DNA from: Larus michahellis
Lineage: Eukaryota; Chordata; Aves; Charadriiformes; Laridae
Assembly: GCF_964199755.1 (NCBI RefSeq)
Contig: NC_133906.1
Coordinates: 1,364,001 to 1,428,000, forward strand
Direction of reading: 5' to 3'
DNA: 64,000 bases
A program made the translations under genes and the position numbers. Under the pieces are notes generated by a model that worked only from the letters and a program-made list of their open reading frames with translations, was not told the DNA's origin and did not search any database. Shown piece by piece: positions 40,501-50,945 of this stretch; within the stretch, counting starts at the first letter, position 1; each line of letters begins with the position of its first letter.

Positions 40501-43500
40501 GAGACTGCTGTGATGGAGGGAGTTGCTTGCCGTGAGGGTTTCGGGGTGACGAGTCTCGTGCCTGCAGGCTGGTTCCTGCCGGCCCGGGTTGAGTGTGTGT
40601 GCAGATCCTTCCCTGGCAGCAGACCAGCTCGAACAACCTTTTGTTGGCTGTAAGCTGAGGCTGTAAGCTCAGGGTCTCCTAGGCTCAGCCTGCCCCCTGT
40701 CCGTGCTTGGACTGGTCTGCTGCTCCTCGGCGTTCTCCTGGCTCCTCTGCCTGTTACCCTGTCCCAATGAACTGCCCCCTGTCCCTCTGCCTGTTACCGC
40801 GGCCCGATGAACTGGTCGTGCAGACGGGGGCTCTGCCCAGCCCCACGTGTGTTACGGTGAGCTGTTCCTCCCCAAAACTCAGCCTGCTGCTCTCTCTGCC
40901 CCAGGGCCCGGCTCAGCCAAGGAACTCATCAAGTCCATCAACGAGAAGTTTGCTGGAGCCGCTGGCTGGGAAGGAGCAGAGTCATATCCTTTACTGTCTG
41001 TGCCAGCCTGGCCAGCTGCGGGGCTGGGCTTCCCTTGCAGGAAGGCCTGTGTGGCTGTCCTTCCTCATTTGGGAAGGCTCTTCCTCCTGTAGCGGAGAAA
41101 TTCTGCCCAAACCTTTCCGCTCAAATGCCCAACGTAAGCTCTGCGGCCTCCGATTTGGTTGTGTTAGGGCAGGAGATGGCTCTCTGCCTGGCTCTAAGGG
41201 CTTGGCCGTTAGCTGTTAGGCTACGTGCTGGGGATTTTCCTTGACCGTTGTCACATTGAAGAAGCCAGAAGACAAGAAGCAGCTGGGGGACTTCTTCGGC
41301 ATGTCAAACAGCTACGCCGAGTGCTACCCCGCTACGTAAGGAAGCGGCAAGGAGCGGCGGGTTGGGAGTAGGGTGTGCCAAGCGGCTGCTGCATCAGCCC
41401 CACTCCTTGTTGGGCGGAGCGGGCTTGGCTTTGGGGTTGCAACCTACTGTTAAACTGCTCCCCGAGTCCTTGGTTCTGGCAGGCGGGGCCTTTTCTTACC
41501 TGGTCTCTGCTAGAAGTGGCTACCTGGAGTCTGCCCCTCGCTGCCAGGGAGAGCCGAGGTGGCTGCGGGCCTGCCGGGTTCCCTGCTAATCATGGCGCTC
41601 ATTGAGCTCCGACCGCTAAGCCGTCCCTCGGTAGAAGAGGAACAGCTTCCAGCCTGCAGAGTCATCTTTGGAGCATTTGCAATCTTGGACGGCCTCGTGG
41701 TACAGCTCAGCTGCGGGACCTGCAGTTGGAGGAACTTCTCTCTGGTCCAGGAACTGTGTTTGGTCTGAGGCTGTGAGAGGTGGCTCCCACCGGCTGAGAG
41801 ATGGCTCCCACCGGCTCGCAGCTCCTGAGCATTGCAGCCCAGCTCCAAGGCCCTGATCCGTGTCCCAGGGACCCACTCTGAGCTCTTTCCTTGCTTTTCT
41901 GTTCCAGAATGGACGATATGGCCGTGGATAGTGATGAAGAGGTGGACTACAGCAAGATGGATCAGGTAGGCCACCACTAGCTTTTAGGACCAGTGAGCGA
42001 GGCGCCAGCGCAGGCCAAGAGGATGCCGCTGGGGAGAAGCGGGCTTGTGCAGAAGGGATGGGTGCCCTGACCTGCCGTGTGCCGGGGTCTGGGTGGGATC
42101 TGTCATCCCAGGGAGCAAACGCGGGACTCTCGAGGTGGTGGGGGAGGTGTGCTAGCCTGCTCTTCCATGGAACTCCAGTCCCTAAAGGGGGCTTACAGGA
42201 AGGATGGGGAGGGACTCTTAATCGGGGAGTGTAATGATAGGACGCGGGGGAACGGTTTCAAACTGAAAGAGGGGAGATTTAGATTGGATATCAGGAAGAA
42301 ATTCTTTGCTGTGAGGGCGGTGAGGCACTGGCCCAGGTTGCCCAGAGAAGCTGTGGATGCTCCATCCCTGGAAACATTCCAAGCCAGGTTGGACGGGGCT
42401 TGGAGCAACCTGGGCTGGTGGGAGGTGTCCCTGCCCAGGGCAGGGGGGTGGCACTGGGTGGGCTTTAAGGTCCCTTCCAACCCAAACCGTTCTGTGGTTC
42501 TATGAATCTCCCATTTGGGGCTTCTCAGGGAGGGGATCTCAGAGCCAAGGCCAGGCTGGGTCCACAAGCCCATTGAACTGGGGCCAAGGGGAGACTGGGA
42601 TGTTGCCTGGGCGCACGGGGCTGTGTGAGATGCCCCGGGCCAGCGCCGACCAAGGAGTTGCTCTGAGTCGTTCTTTGGCTGCAGGGTAACAAGAAGGGGC
42701 CTCTGGGCCGCTGGGACTTCGACACGCAGGAGGAGTACAGCGAATACATGAACAACAAAGAGGCTCTGCCCAAGTGAGTGCAGCCCTTGCGCAGGGCGTG
42801 AGCGAGGGTTCTGGGTGGGGGTGGCAGCGCCGGCCAAACCCAGGTCCTGGGAGAGCTTGAGAAGGGGGTTCCCCTCGTGAGGCCCTGAGGAGGAGCTGTG
42901 GATCCTGGCTGTGGTGGCTTGTCTTTGCTCTTAGTGTCACTCTTAAGGATTTCTGCCCAGCCGCTGCTTCCAGGGGCTCCAGCCATGGCTGGGGCAGATG
43001 CGTCCGTTCCCCCACGGGCCGTGGATCCCCCGCAAATGCTGAGCTCTGTCTCGCTCCTTCCCCAGGGCGGCTTTCCAGTACGGGATCAAGATGTCTGAGG
43101 GACGCAAAACCCGTCGCTTCAAGGAGACGAATGACAAGGCAGAGCTGGACCGGCAGTGGAAGAAGATCAGTGCGGTGAGTGCCCGGTACCGGGGCATCAT
43201 CTGTTTACGGGAGAGCTTCCACCTCGTCCTGCCCTCCCTGTCCTGGGCACGGCTCTGTGGTCCGGGACACGTCCTGGCAGGCAGGGTGTGGGGTGTGCAG
43301 CAGGTCGGGCTCTTTCTAGAAGCTGAATTTGCTCCTTGTGAGAGCGTCGGCCAAATATTTGGGGCTTCAGGACTGCAGAGGCAGCTGGAGCTGCGTCCCC
43401 GGGAGCAGTCCTGAGCCGGGGGCTTTTTGCTCCAGGCTCTGCAGCAGATGAACGTGTCCAAAACCAGCAGCTCTGAGCCATCCAAAGGGGCTTGGAGGGG

Positions 43501-44285
43501 ACGAGGTGTTTTTAGCTGCTCCCTGTTTTCTAACCGGCAGAGCTGGGGGTTGACCTGGCAGGGGGAGCTGGCCATGAGCACCCCAAGCGTACAGGATGGG
43601 CTAGGGGAAGGCGGGAACAGATGGTCTTTGATGGCCAAAAAGGAGCAAAAGGGGAACAGGCCAAGCTTCTCCAGCCTTTGGGCCACAGCCTCCGCTCGCT
43701 CTGGCCTGGCTCCAGCTCTCCCCGGGTGTATCTTGCACCTCACGGCCCTTCTGCTGCGGTTGTGGGCAGCAGCTGCCCTGAGGATAACGGGACTTTGTGC
43801 TTTCTCTGCAGATCATCGAGAAGAGGAAGAAGTTGGAGGCCGATGGGTTAGTAAAGACATCCCCAGGACGGTGCTGGGGCCTGGCTGGGGCCTGCCACCT
43901 CTCCCAGGGGCTGCAGCGGGCAGAGACCTCCCTGCTGCCTCTCAGCAGTGGGGCTGGCAGGAGAGAGGAGGACATTTGTCCCCCCTGGGGGTGCTCCTGC
44001 CCTGCTGAGCTCAGCAGGGCCTGCAAGTCACCTCCGGACCGTGGGTGGGTGCTGAGCAGACCCCGGGGCCGTGTTGGGGTTCCTCCTCGACCACCCCTTT
44101 CTGCCCCATCCGGCTGGGTGCTGCCGAGGAGCTGCAGGGCCTCCCTCGCTCTTCTGTGGGGTGAAACTGTGGGCCTGGGTGCTGAGCTGTGGGTGGGAGG
44201 GGGCCGGAGCCCTCTGCCCCCCATCCTCACCTCCTCCTGCCCCTCTGTCTCTTGCAGGGTTGAGGTGAAACGCCCCAAGTACTGA
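34580..44285 (+). CDS. IK: IK (RED), spliceosomal protein
   Basis: Twenty exons in phase give 557 residues, exactly the human length: 34580-34595, 35298-35364, 36276-36368, 36860-36919, 37469-37636, 37721-37835, 38070-38140, 38247-38293, 38561-38724, 38829-38937, 39365-39404, 39829-40054, 40368-40386, 40905-40983, 41255-41335, 41908-41965, 42685-42773, 43066-43174, 43812-43846, 44258-44285. IK/RED is a component of the spliceosomal B complex, acts with SMU1, and is also needed for normal mitosis. The RED N domain (NEDFRKLLMTPRA...YYAKLRQQEIERERELAEKYRDRAKERRDG) is intact. Exon 12 holds the arginine-rich alternating-charge repeat (RERERDRDRERDRD) that names the protein. Then come KKPEDKKQLGDFFGMSNSYAECYPAT and a conserved C terminus ending KRPKY. 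Intron 14 is a U12-type AT-AC intron. Confidence 0.96.
35425..36112 (+). mobile_element. CR1 LINE fragment in IK intron 2
   Basis: A plus-strand CR1 3' end: 'GAGCCCCTCTGCTGTGAGGA', 'GGGTTCAGCCTGGAG', 'GGGACTTTAGACAAGGGCA', then the tail 'GATCTTTAAGGTCCCTTCC' and 'ACTCTGTGATTC'. It has the same sense as IK. It is fairly well preserved. Confidence 0.85.
40984..41254 (+). other. IK: U12-type AT-AC intron in IK
   Basis: A 271-bp intron starting ATATCCTTTA and ending GTCAC. Near the 3' end TTCCTTGAC (41237-41245) matches the U12 branch-site consensus TTCCTTAAC, with the branch A ten bases before the intron end. No GT-AG alternative restores the frame. With AT-AC the exons join GAGTC + ATTGAAG, giving the expected ES-x-KKPEDKK sequence of RED. 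Confidence 0.9.
42165..42510 (+). mobile_element. CR1 LINE fragment in IK intron 16
   Basis: A plus-strand CR1 tail of about 345 bp ('GGGGAGATTTAGATTGGATA', 'GCCCAGGTTGCCCAGAGAAG', 'CCTTCCAACCCAAACC', 'GTTCTATGAATC'). Similar to the copy at 35425-36112. Confidence 0.85.
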
Positions 44286-44519
44286 TCCCTCCAGTATCTT
44301 CTCCTCCAGCTCCCGGAACCCCGTCCTGCTGGATGCTGCCTCCCTGGAGCTTACTGGTGTCCTCTCTGTGCGCCTCCCCCCTGCCCCCAGCCCTCGCCTT
44401 TCTGCTGTGGGTCCGGCAGCTGGTGTTGTCCCCCCACCTCAGGCCTCACGCCGTGGGGCTGCGCTGAGATTCCCCCCGTGTTTGCTGTACAGCCCGAGAC
44501 CTGTAAATGTTGTAGTTTT

Positions 44520-44525
44520 AATAAA
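44520..44525 (+). terminator. IK: Polyadenylation signal AATAAA, IK
   Basis: AATAAA about 235 bp after the IK stop codon in an AT-rich patch (GTTTTAATAAAACTG). A further AATAAA lies near 44687. Confidence 0.75.
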
Positions 44526-45332
44526 ACTGCCTTAAATTTGCATCGGTGCCCATGGGGGCAGGGGGGGCAGCGCTCCTTCTCCCACCCACTGGCCCCCTTG
44601 TGGCTCTCATGGGGCCAGTCCTAGCCAAGGATGGCTACTGTGGGAGCCTTTTTGGGGTGGGGGGCAGCAGCCCCTGTCGAGCCCTGAATAAAATTAGCAA
44701 ATAAACCTATTTGGGGGGAAATAATCCCAGTTGCACAACCTGTGCCTTGAGGCGAGAGGGGGGAATAAATTGGACCCTTTGTGTGGGGAACCTAGTGGCC
44801 CAGAGCGGCGCGATGGCCCTGTGTGTGGCACGGGAGTGGCCGTGGCCCCTGGCCAGCCGCGGGGTGGTTGTGATGGGGCCAGCACCAGGCAGAGCTTGTC
44901 ACTGCGGTGCGGGGCCAGCAGGGAGCTGGAATAGCCCCCCTGGGCAAGCAGGGGGAGGTTGTGGGTGGCCCCTGGCTGGGCTGGGGCACTGGGCAGGACC
45001 TCGGGATCCCCAGCCCTTGAAGGGGCATGAAGTAACAGCTGGTCCCTGGCCACCCCGACTCCGCCGGAACGCAGGGAAGGAGCCCACGGTGCCCATCAGG
45101 GAGCCTGCGGGGGCTCTCGCTGCCGAGCGGCTGAAAAACAGCGAAATAAACCGCGGCGGGAGGGAAAAAAAGTTCCGGAGCATGGGAATTCCCGCCGAAA
45201 CCGTCCCAGGGTGGCCCACGGGATTGGAACCCCTCGGGGGCGAGACACAATACGGACGTGAAACGCCGAAGTAAGCGCTGGGCTATAACCAGCCCGCGGG
45301 TGGCTACCGGAGGAGCGCTGTCGGAGCGGGGT
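44526..45332. other. IK-WDR55 intergenic, no gene recognised
   Basis: GC-rich sequence between the IK 3' end and the WDR55 promoter. Long frames on both strands are antisense or chance products. No named repeat is seen. Confidence 0.4.
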
Positions 45333-45380
45333 ATGCAAATGAGGCGCTGTATGTAAATGAGTGGGCGGGGATATGCAAAC
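45333..45380 (+). promoter_or_regulatory. WDR55: Octamer-motif cluster in the WDR55 promoter
   Basis: Three octamer-like elements in 48 bp: ATGCAAAT (45333-45340), ATGTAAAT (45351-45358) and ATGCAAAC (45373-45380), with a GC box GGGCGGG between the second and third. They lie 37 bp upstream of the WDR55 start codon. The first is a perfect POU-domain octamer. Confidence 0.55.
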
Positions 45381-45416
45381 GAGCCCTCCCGCGCCTGCGC
45401 CCAGCGCGGAGCCGCC

Positions 45417-47712
45417 ATGGCGGCGCCGGGGGAGGTGTGCGGGCGTGGGGGCAGTGCGGCCCCGGCCTCACCGGCCCCGCCGTCCCCCTCCCAGGGCTGC
45501 TCGGAGCCGCGGCTGCGGGACACCCCCGAGGACATCTGCTTCGAGGCGACGGCCAACGCCATCGCCCTGCACCCAGCCCGGCCCCTGCTGGCGGCGGGGG
45601 ACGTGGACGGCGATGTCTACCTGTGAGTGAGGGGCCGCGGCGGGGGGGGGGGGGTGGCCGGGCACCGGCCGCGGGGCTGCCGCCGACCCCGGCTAGCCCC
45701 CGACCCGCTGCCGGCAGGTACTCGTACTCCTGCACGCAAGGGGAGAACCGGCAACTCTGGTCGTCGGGACATCACCTCAAGTCGTGCCGGGACGTGGCCT
45801 TCTCCCAGGACGGGCAGAGTGAGCGCGGGGCGAGGGGGGGGGCGCCGGGGGGCGCCGGGGCGGGGGCGCGCTGAGGCGGCTCCTCCAGAGCTCCTCACTG
45901 TGTCCAAGGATAAATCCATCCACGTCTTGACGGTGGAGGAGGGACGGCTGGAAACACGCTTCCCCAAGGCCCACGGGTAGGTCTGCGGGGGCGGCCTGGC
46001 CTGGGGGGGGGCCGTCCCTGCCGGGGTGACACAGCCCGGCTGGCCTTGTCCCCAGCGTGGGCCGTGACCGCGCCGGCGCGGGGCTGGGGTCTCCGCAGCT
46101 CGGCCCTCAACTGCGTGCTGCCCATCGACACCCACCTCTTCGCCACGGGCGACGACGACGGGGGGCTGAAGGTGTGGGACCTGCGCAAAGGGGACGCCGT
46201 CTTGGAGGCCCGGCAGCAGGAGGAGTACATCAGCGCCATGGCCGTGGACGGGAACGGGAAGATCCTGCTGACCGCCAGGTGCCGGGGGGCTCCGTGGGTC
46301 GGGCTGCCCCATGCTCGCACAGGGAGCTGCGGGAAGCGCCGTGTCCCCGTGCTCACCGCATGCCCCTTCCATCTCCCGCAGCGGCGACGGCACCCTGGGC
46401 GTCTTCAACGTGAAGAGGCGGCGCTTTGACCTGCTCTCGGAGCCGCAGAACGGGGACCTGACATCTGTTGTGCTGCTGAAGGTTGGCGCTGGGCCCTGCT
46501 GCGGAGCAGGATCCCGGATCCCTCTCCACGCTTCTTGTCCTGCCTCTGCCTTACTGTCCTCCATCTTGCCCAGAGAGGGAAGAAAGTGGCGTGTGGCTCC
46601 AGCGAAGGCACCATCTACCTCTTCAACTGGGACGGCTTCGGGGCCGCCAGCGACCGCTTCGCTCTGAGGGCCGAGTCCGTTGACTGCATGGTCCCCATCA
46701 CAGACAGCATCGTATGCGTGGGGTCCCTGGACGGAGTCATCAGGTCGGGGGCAGGGGATGGGGTGGGGTAGAATGAGGTGGGACGGGATGAGGTAGGATG
46801 GGGTGGGATAGGATGGGACGGGACGGGATGGGATGGGATAGGATAAGGTGACATGAGGTGGGGTGGGATGGGATGAGATGGGACAGGGTGGCATGAGGTA
46901 TAGGGTGGGATGGGATAAGGTGACATGAGGTGGGGTGGGATAGGACAGGATGGGATGGGATGGGGTGAGATGAGGTGGGGTGTGATGGGATGGGATGGGA
47001 CAGGATGGGGTGAGATGAGGTGGGATGGGACAGGATGGGATGGGATAAGGTGAGGTGGGGTGGGACGGGGTGGGGTGGGATGGAATGATGTAGGGTGGGA
47101 TGGGATGGGATAGGACAGGATGGGATGGGATAAGGTGAGGTGGGGTGGGACGGGATGGGGTGGGATGGAATGATGTAGGGTGGGATGGGATGGGATGGGA
47201 TAGGACAGGATGGGATGGGATAAGGTGAGATGAGGTGGGGTGGGATGAGATGAGGTGGGGTGGGATGGGACAGGATGGGATGGGGAGGGTGCGGGACACG
47301 ATCAGCCTTGGTTAGGAGCAAGGGGAGGGGGGGCACACCGGGTTTGTGGTGGTCCAGGGCTCTGCCTCCCTGACAGGGCCCCCCCGTGTCCCCCAGGGCG
47401 GTGAATGTCCTGCCCAACCGGGTGCTGGGCTGCGTCGGGCAGCACGTGGGGGAGCCCATCGAGCAACTGGCGGTGGCCCCGGGGGGGCAGCTCTTGGCCA
47501 GCTGCGCCCATGACCAGAAGGTGAAGTTCTGGGACATCTCGGCCCTGGGGGGGCTGGTGGTGGACGACTACCGCAAGAAGAAGAAGAAGGGGGTGCCGCT
47601 GCGGGCTCTCAGCGGCAAGGCAGCGGGCAGCGGGGCCGATTTCTTTGCCGACCTGCGGGACGAGGCCGAGCCGGAGGCAGCAGCGGGGAGCGACAGCGAC
47701 GACAGTGACTGA
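45417..47712 (+). CDS. WDR55: WDR55, nucleolar WD40 protein
   Basis: Seven exons in phase give 386 residues (human 383): 45417-45622, 45718-45818, 45889-45976, 46099-46278, 46382-46481, 46574-46743, 47397-47712. WDR55 is a WD40 propeller found in nucleoli and linked to rRNA production. WD-type blades can be seen: [98 protein letters not shown]. The C terminus has a lysine run ([10 protein letters not shown]) and an acidic serine/aspartate tail (SDSDDSD), as in the family. The donors of introns 5 (GTTGGC) and 6 (GTCGGG) are weak but are the only ones that keep the frame. Confidence 0.95.
46744..47290. repeat. GGGAT pentamer minisatellite in WDR55 intron 6
   Basis: About 550 bp of imperfect GGGAT / GGGGT / AGGAT units, with higher-order repetition (a block near 47030-47100 recurs near 47110-47190). 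It fills most of the last intron. The opposite strand reads as a long frame rich in SHPIPSHP, which is an artefact of the repeat. Confidence 0.9.
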
Positions 47713-47749
47713 GGGGCCGGGACCCCAGGATGGGGGGGAGGTCAGGGAC

Positions 47750-48400
47750 AGTGTGGCTGAGGGTCATTGGTGGGGACGGGGTGTCTCTGAGATGGGGGGA
47801 GCTGGCGGGTGGGTCCTGGGGTGGGGGGGGGGCAGTCCTTGGTGGGGACGACTTGGGTAGGGGGAGCCTGGAGAGGGGGATGGGGGTTGAAGGACTGAGG
47901 GTCTCTGGTTGTGTGGGGTCCAGGGATGGGGGGATGTGGCCGAGGGTCCCTGGTGGGTGGGGAGGGGGTGGCACTGAGATGGGGGGGTCACTGGTTGCGG
48001 GGGGGAGGGGGGGCACAGACATAGGGGGAGGTGGCTGAGGGTCCCTGGTGAAGGGGTTTGGGGAGAGGGTGATGACTGAGGATCCCTGGTGGATGGGGAG
48101 GGACGGACTGAGATGGTGGGGGGGGACATGGCTGGGGGTCCCTGGTGGAGGGGCTTTGGTGAGGGTGATAATGGAGGATCCCCTGATGGATGGGAAGTGG
48201 GGGGGTCCCTGAGATGGGGGAGGGGGGCTCCCTGGTTGGGAGAGGAGCGGGGCAGAGATGTGGGGGACACGGCTGGGGGTCTCTGGTGGAAGGGCTTGGG
48301 GGGGCTGAGATGTGGGGGACACGGCTGGGGGGGTCCCTGGTGGGGATGCAGCCCTGGGACTAGGGCGGGGGGGGGGTTGCTAATGTATTTGGGAGTCCTG
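47750..48400. repeat. G-rich imperfect repeats in the WDR55 3' UTR
   Basis: Loose 50-70 bp units around 'TGAGGGTCCCTGGTGG' and 'ACTGAGATGGGGGG' recur across the presumed 3' UTR. Strong G-runs on the RNA strand could form G-quadruplexes. Confidence 0.65.
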
Positions 48401-48540
48401 GGAACTGGGGCAGGAGAGGGAGGTGGCGTCGTGGGGTCCTGCGTGTTCCTGAGGGTCCGTCCCTTTCCCGAGGGCTGCCTGGCTGCAGGGTGCCTGCAAT
48501 GCAGGTGTGTTAATTAAATTAAGACATTGACTCTATTAAA

Positions 48541-48546
48541 AATAAA
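48541..48546 (+). terminator. WDR55: Polyadenylation signal AATAAA, WDR55
   Basis: AATAAA in an AT-rich island (TCTATTAAAAATAAACCC) about 830 bp after the stop codon, and the first canonical signal downstream. It is followed by T/G-rich sequence. Confidence 0.6.
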
Positions 48547-48694
48547 CCCAGTGCCTTTCAGTTCCTGCTGCCTTGTGCCCGTGGTTTGGCTTCTCCCCCT
48601 TGGCACCCCCTGGCGCGTGCCTCGTGGGGCTCTGGGGACAGCGGGGACGGAGGGGTGGCTCTGGGGACAGCACTCGGCGTAGTGGCAGGGGGAT

Positions 48695-49265
48695 GTCACA
48701 GACCGGCAGGGGTTGGAAGGGCCCTCTGGAGATCACCCAGTCCAACCCCCTGCCAGAGCAGGGTCACCCACAGCAGGTGGCACAGGAACGCGTCCAGGCG
48801 GGTTTGGAATGTCCCCAGAGACGGAGACTCCACCACCTCTCTGGGCAGCCTGTGCCAGGGCTCTGCCACCCTCAAAGTAGTTTTTCCTCATGTTGAGATG
48901 GAATTTCCCGTCTTCCAGTTTGTGCCCGTTGCCCCTTGTCCTGTCCCCGGGCACCACTGAGAAGAGCCTGGCCCTGTCCTCTTGCCCCCGGCCCTTTAGC
49001 TCTTGCTGAGCAGTGATGAGATCCCCTCTCAGTCTGCTCTTCTCCAGGAGGAACAGCCCCAGGGCTCTCAGCCTTTCCTCGGCACAGAGATGCTCCAGGC
49101 CCTCGTCATCGTCGTGGCCTCCGCTGGACTCTCTCCAGCTGTTCCCTGTCCTTCTGGAACTGGGGAGCCCAGAACTGGACCCAGTGCTCCAGACGTGGCC
49201 TCCTCGGGACAGAGCGGAGGGGGAGGATGACTTCCCTCCACCTGCTGGCCACGCTCTTTTTTAAT
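48695..49265 (-). mobile_element. CR1 LINE fragment, inverted
   Basis: A reverse-complement CR1 3' region like the one at 4495-4860 but longer, including the 'TGCTGAGCAGTGATGAGATC' and 'CTCAGCCTTTCCTC' segments and a 5' part reaching 'CCACCTGCTGGCCACGCT'. Confidence 0.85.
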
Positions 49266-50405
49266 GCACCCCAGGAGACCACTGGCTGTTGCCTTGGCCA
49301 CAAGGGCACAAGAAGGTCCTTGGGCGCTGAGTGGCAGAGCGGTGGGTGCCAGTGGGCCCCTGCTGGGATGGGTGGCCTGGGGGAGGCTGCGGGCAGCATG
49401 GACACCTGCAGGCTGGGTGACATCTGCCCCATGGAGTGGCCCTGGCCATCTGCAGTGCTGTCCCCTGACAGCCACCAGCTGCCCCACACCTCACCCTTGA
49501 ACAGTGGGGAGCCAGATGTGCCCAGCTGTTGGGCATCTGCAGGTAAGCAAGGCTCTGGGTGCTGCAAAGTGGTCACCGCCAGCACCCAGCTCTCCTGCCC
49601 TTTCGCCTTCCCTCGCAGCCCGGCCCTGGGTGGCACTGACCACCTTCTTGACCCAGCCAAGAGCCACACGGTTGACCGACTTGGAGAAGAGCACGATGCT
49701 GGTACAAGCAGCTGTGAGCATCCAGCAGCTCTTCGATGCCACCACCAAGTCCAACCTGTCCTGGTGCCAACAGGAGGCGGGGACCCTGGGAGACCATGGG
49801 TTGGGGGTGGCCCATATTTCTCACTAGTGGCTGATGGGCAGCATGGACCAGGAGAAGGGCATGTGGGGCTGCAGCATCGCATGCCATCTTATGTCCTGTT
49901 GAGGTCCTGACTTGAAGACCCCTGACTGTGTCTTCCTTGGTGGCAATGAGATGCCTGTGGGGCAAAAGGCCATTGAAACCCTCACGGTCACCTATGTGTA
50001 CTGGGTGCCCAAACCTCAACACGTGGTCCTCAGGACTCTCCAAGCTGGTACATGCCTCCATCCCCCATCTCGCGCAGATGTGGTTGAGGATCCCACACAC
50101 TGACGTTGTCCAGACCGCCATCATGTTTCTGGCTCGGAGGATCAGCAGCACCAACTACATCAGCACCCCAGGTGAGGTGACCAGGGCCAACATGGAGGAA
50201 GCAGTCCATGCCATCGGTACAGACCAGCGCATCAGCAACCACTTTCCCGAGAGCAGTGTGGGTGTGTCTTGCACCCTCTGTCCCCATCAGTGAGCTGCGC
50301 TCAGGCTGTCCCTGCAGCTCTATCCTGGGAAGCACAAGGAAGGTCTCTGGTCCACCCCAGCATCCAGCCTGGGACACCAGTTAGCCTGGTGGGACCGTTT
50401 GCCTG
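49266..50405. other. Unrecognised sequence between CR1 copies
   Basis: About 1.1 kb. A minus-strand frame at 49573-50154 (193 codons) has no domain I know. The segment near 49690-49770 is present in inverted orientation near 51215-51275 (see findings), so at least part of this region belongs to an unnamed repeat. Confidence 0.4.
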
Positions 50406-50945
50406 ATCAACTTAGTGGCCTTCTATGATGAAGTGACAACGTCAGTGGACAAGGGAAGAGCTACTGACGTCATCTGTCTGGACTTCTGTAAAGCCTTTGA
50501 TACGGCGTCCCCCAACATCCTTCTCTCTCAATTAGAGAGATGTGGATTTGATGGATGGACTGGTCGGTGGATGAAGAACTGGCTGGATGGTTGCATCCAG
50601 AGGGTAGCGGTCAATGGCTCAACGTCCAGATGGAGATCAGTGATGAATGGTGTCCCTCAGGGGTCCGTACTGGGACCAGTACTGTTCGCTATCTTCACCA
50701 ATGACATAGAGAGTGGGATCAAGGGCACCCTCAGCACCTTTGCAGGTTGGACCAAGCTGAGTGGTGCGGTTGACATGCCCGAGGGAGGGGATGTCATCCA
50801 GGGGGACCTGGAGAAGGTAGAGAAATGGGCCCATGTGAATCTCATGAGGTTCAACAAGGCCAAGTGCAGGGTCCTGCACCTGGGTCAGGGCAACCCCAGG
50901 TATCAATACAGGCTGGGGCATGGAGAGCAGCCCTGGCCTTGCTGA
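50406..50945 (+). mobile_element. CR1 ORF2 reverse-transcriptase fragment
   Basis: An open plus-strand frame of about 176 codons reading as CR1 reverse transcriptase: [20 protein letters not shown], then [20 protein letters not shown] (the conserved palm block), then [20 protein letters not shown]. The catalytic FADD box reads FAGW, so it lacks the two aspartates and cannot be active. It is a central piece of a LINE, not a host gene. Confidence 0.88.

Noticed and set aside
45617-47299. 560-codon minus-strand frame rich in Ser-His-Pro-Ile
   Set aside because: It is the reverse reading of the GGGAT minisatellite in WDR55 intron 6 plus antisense WDR55 exons.
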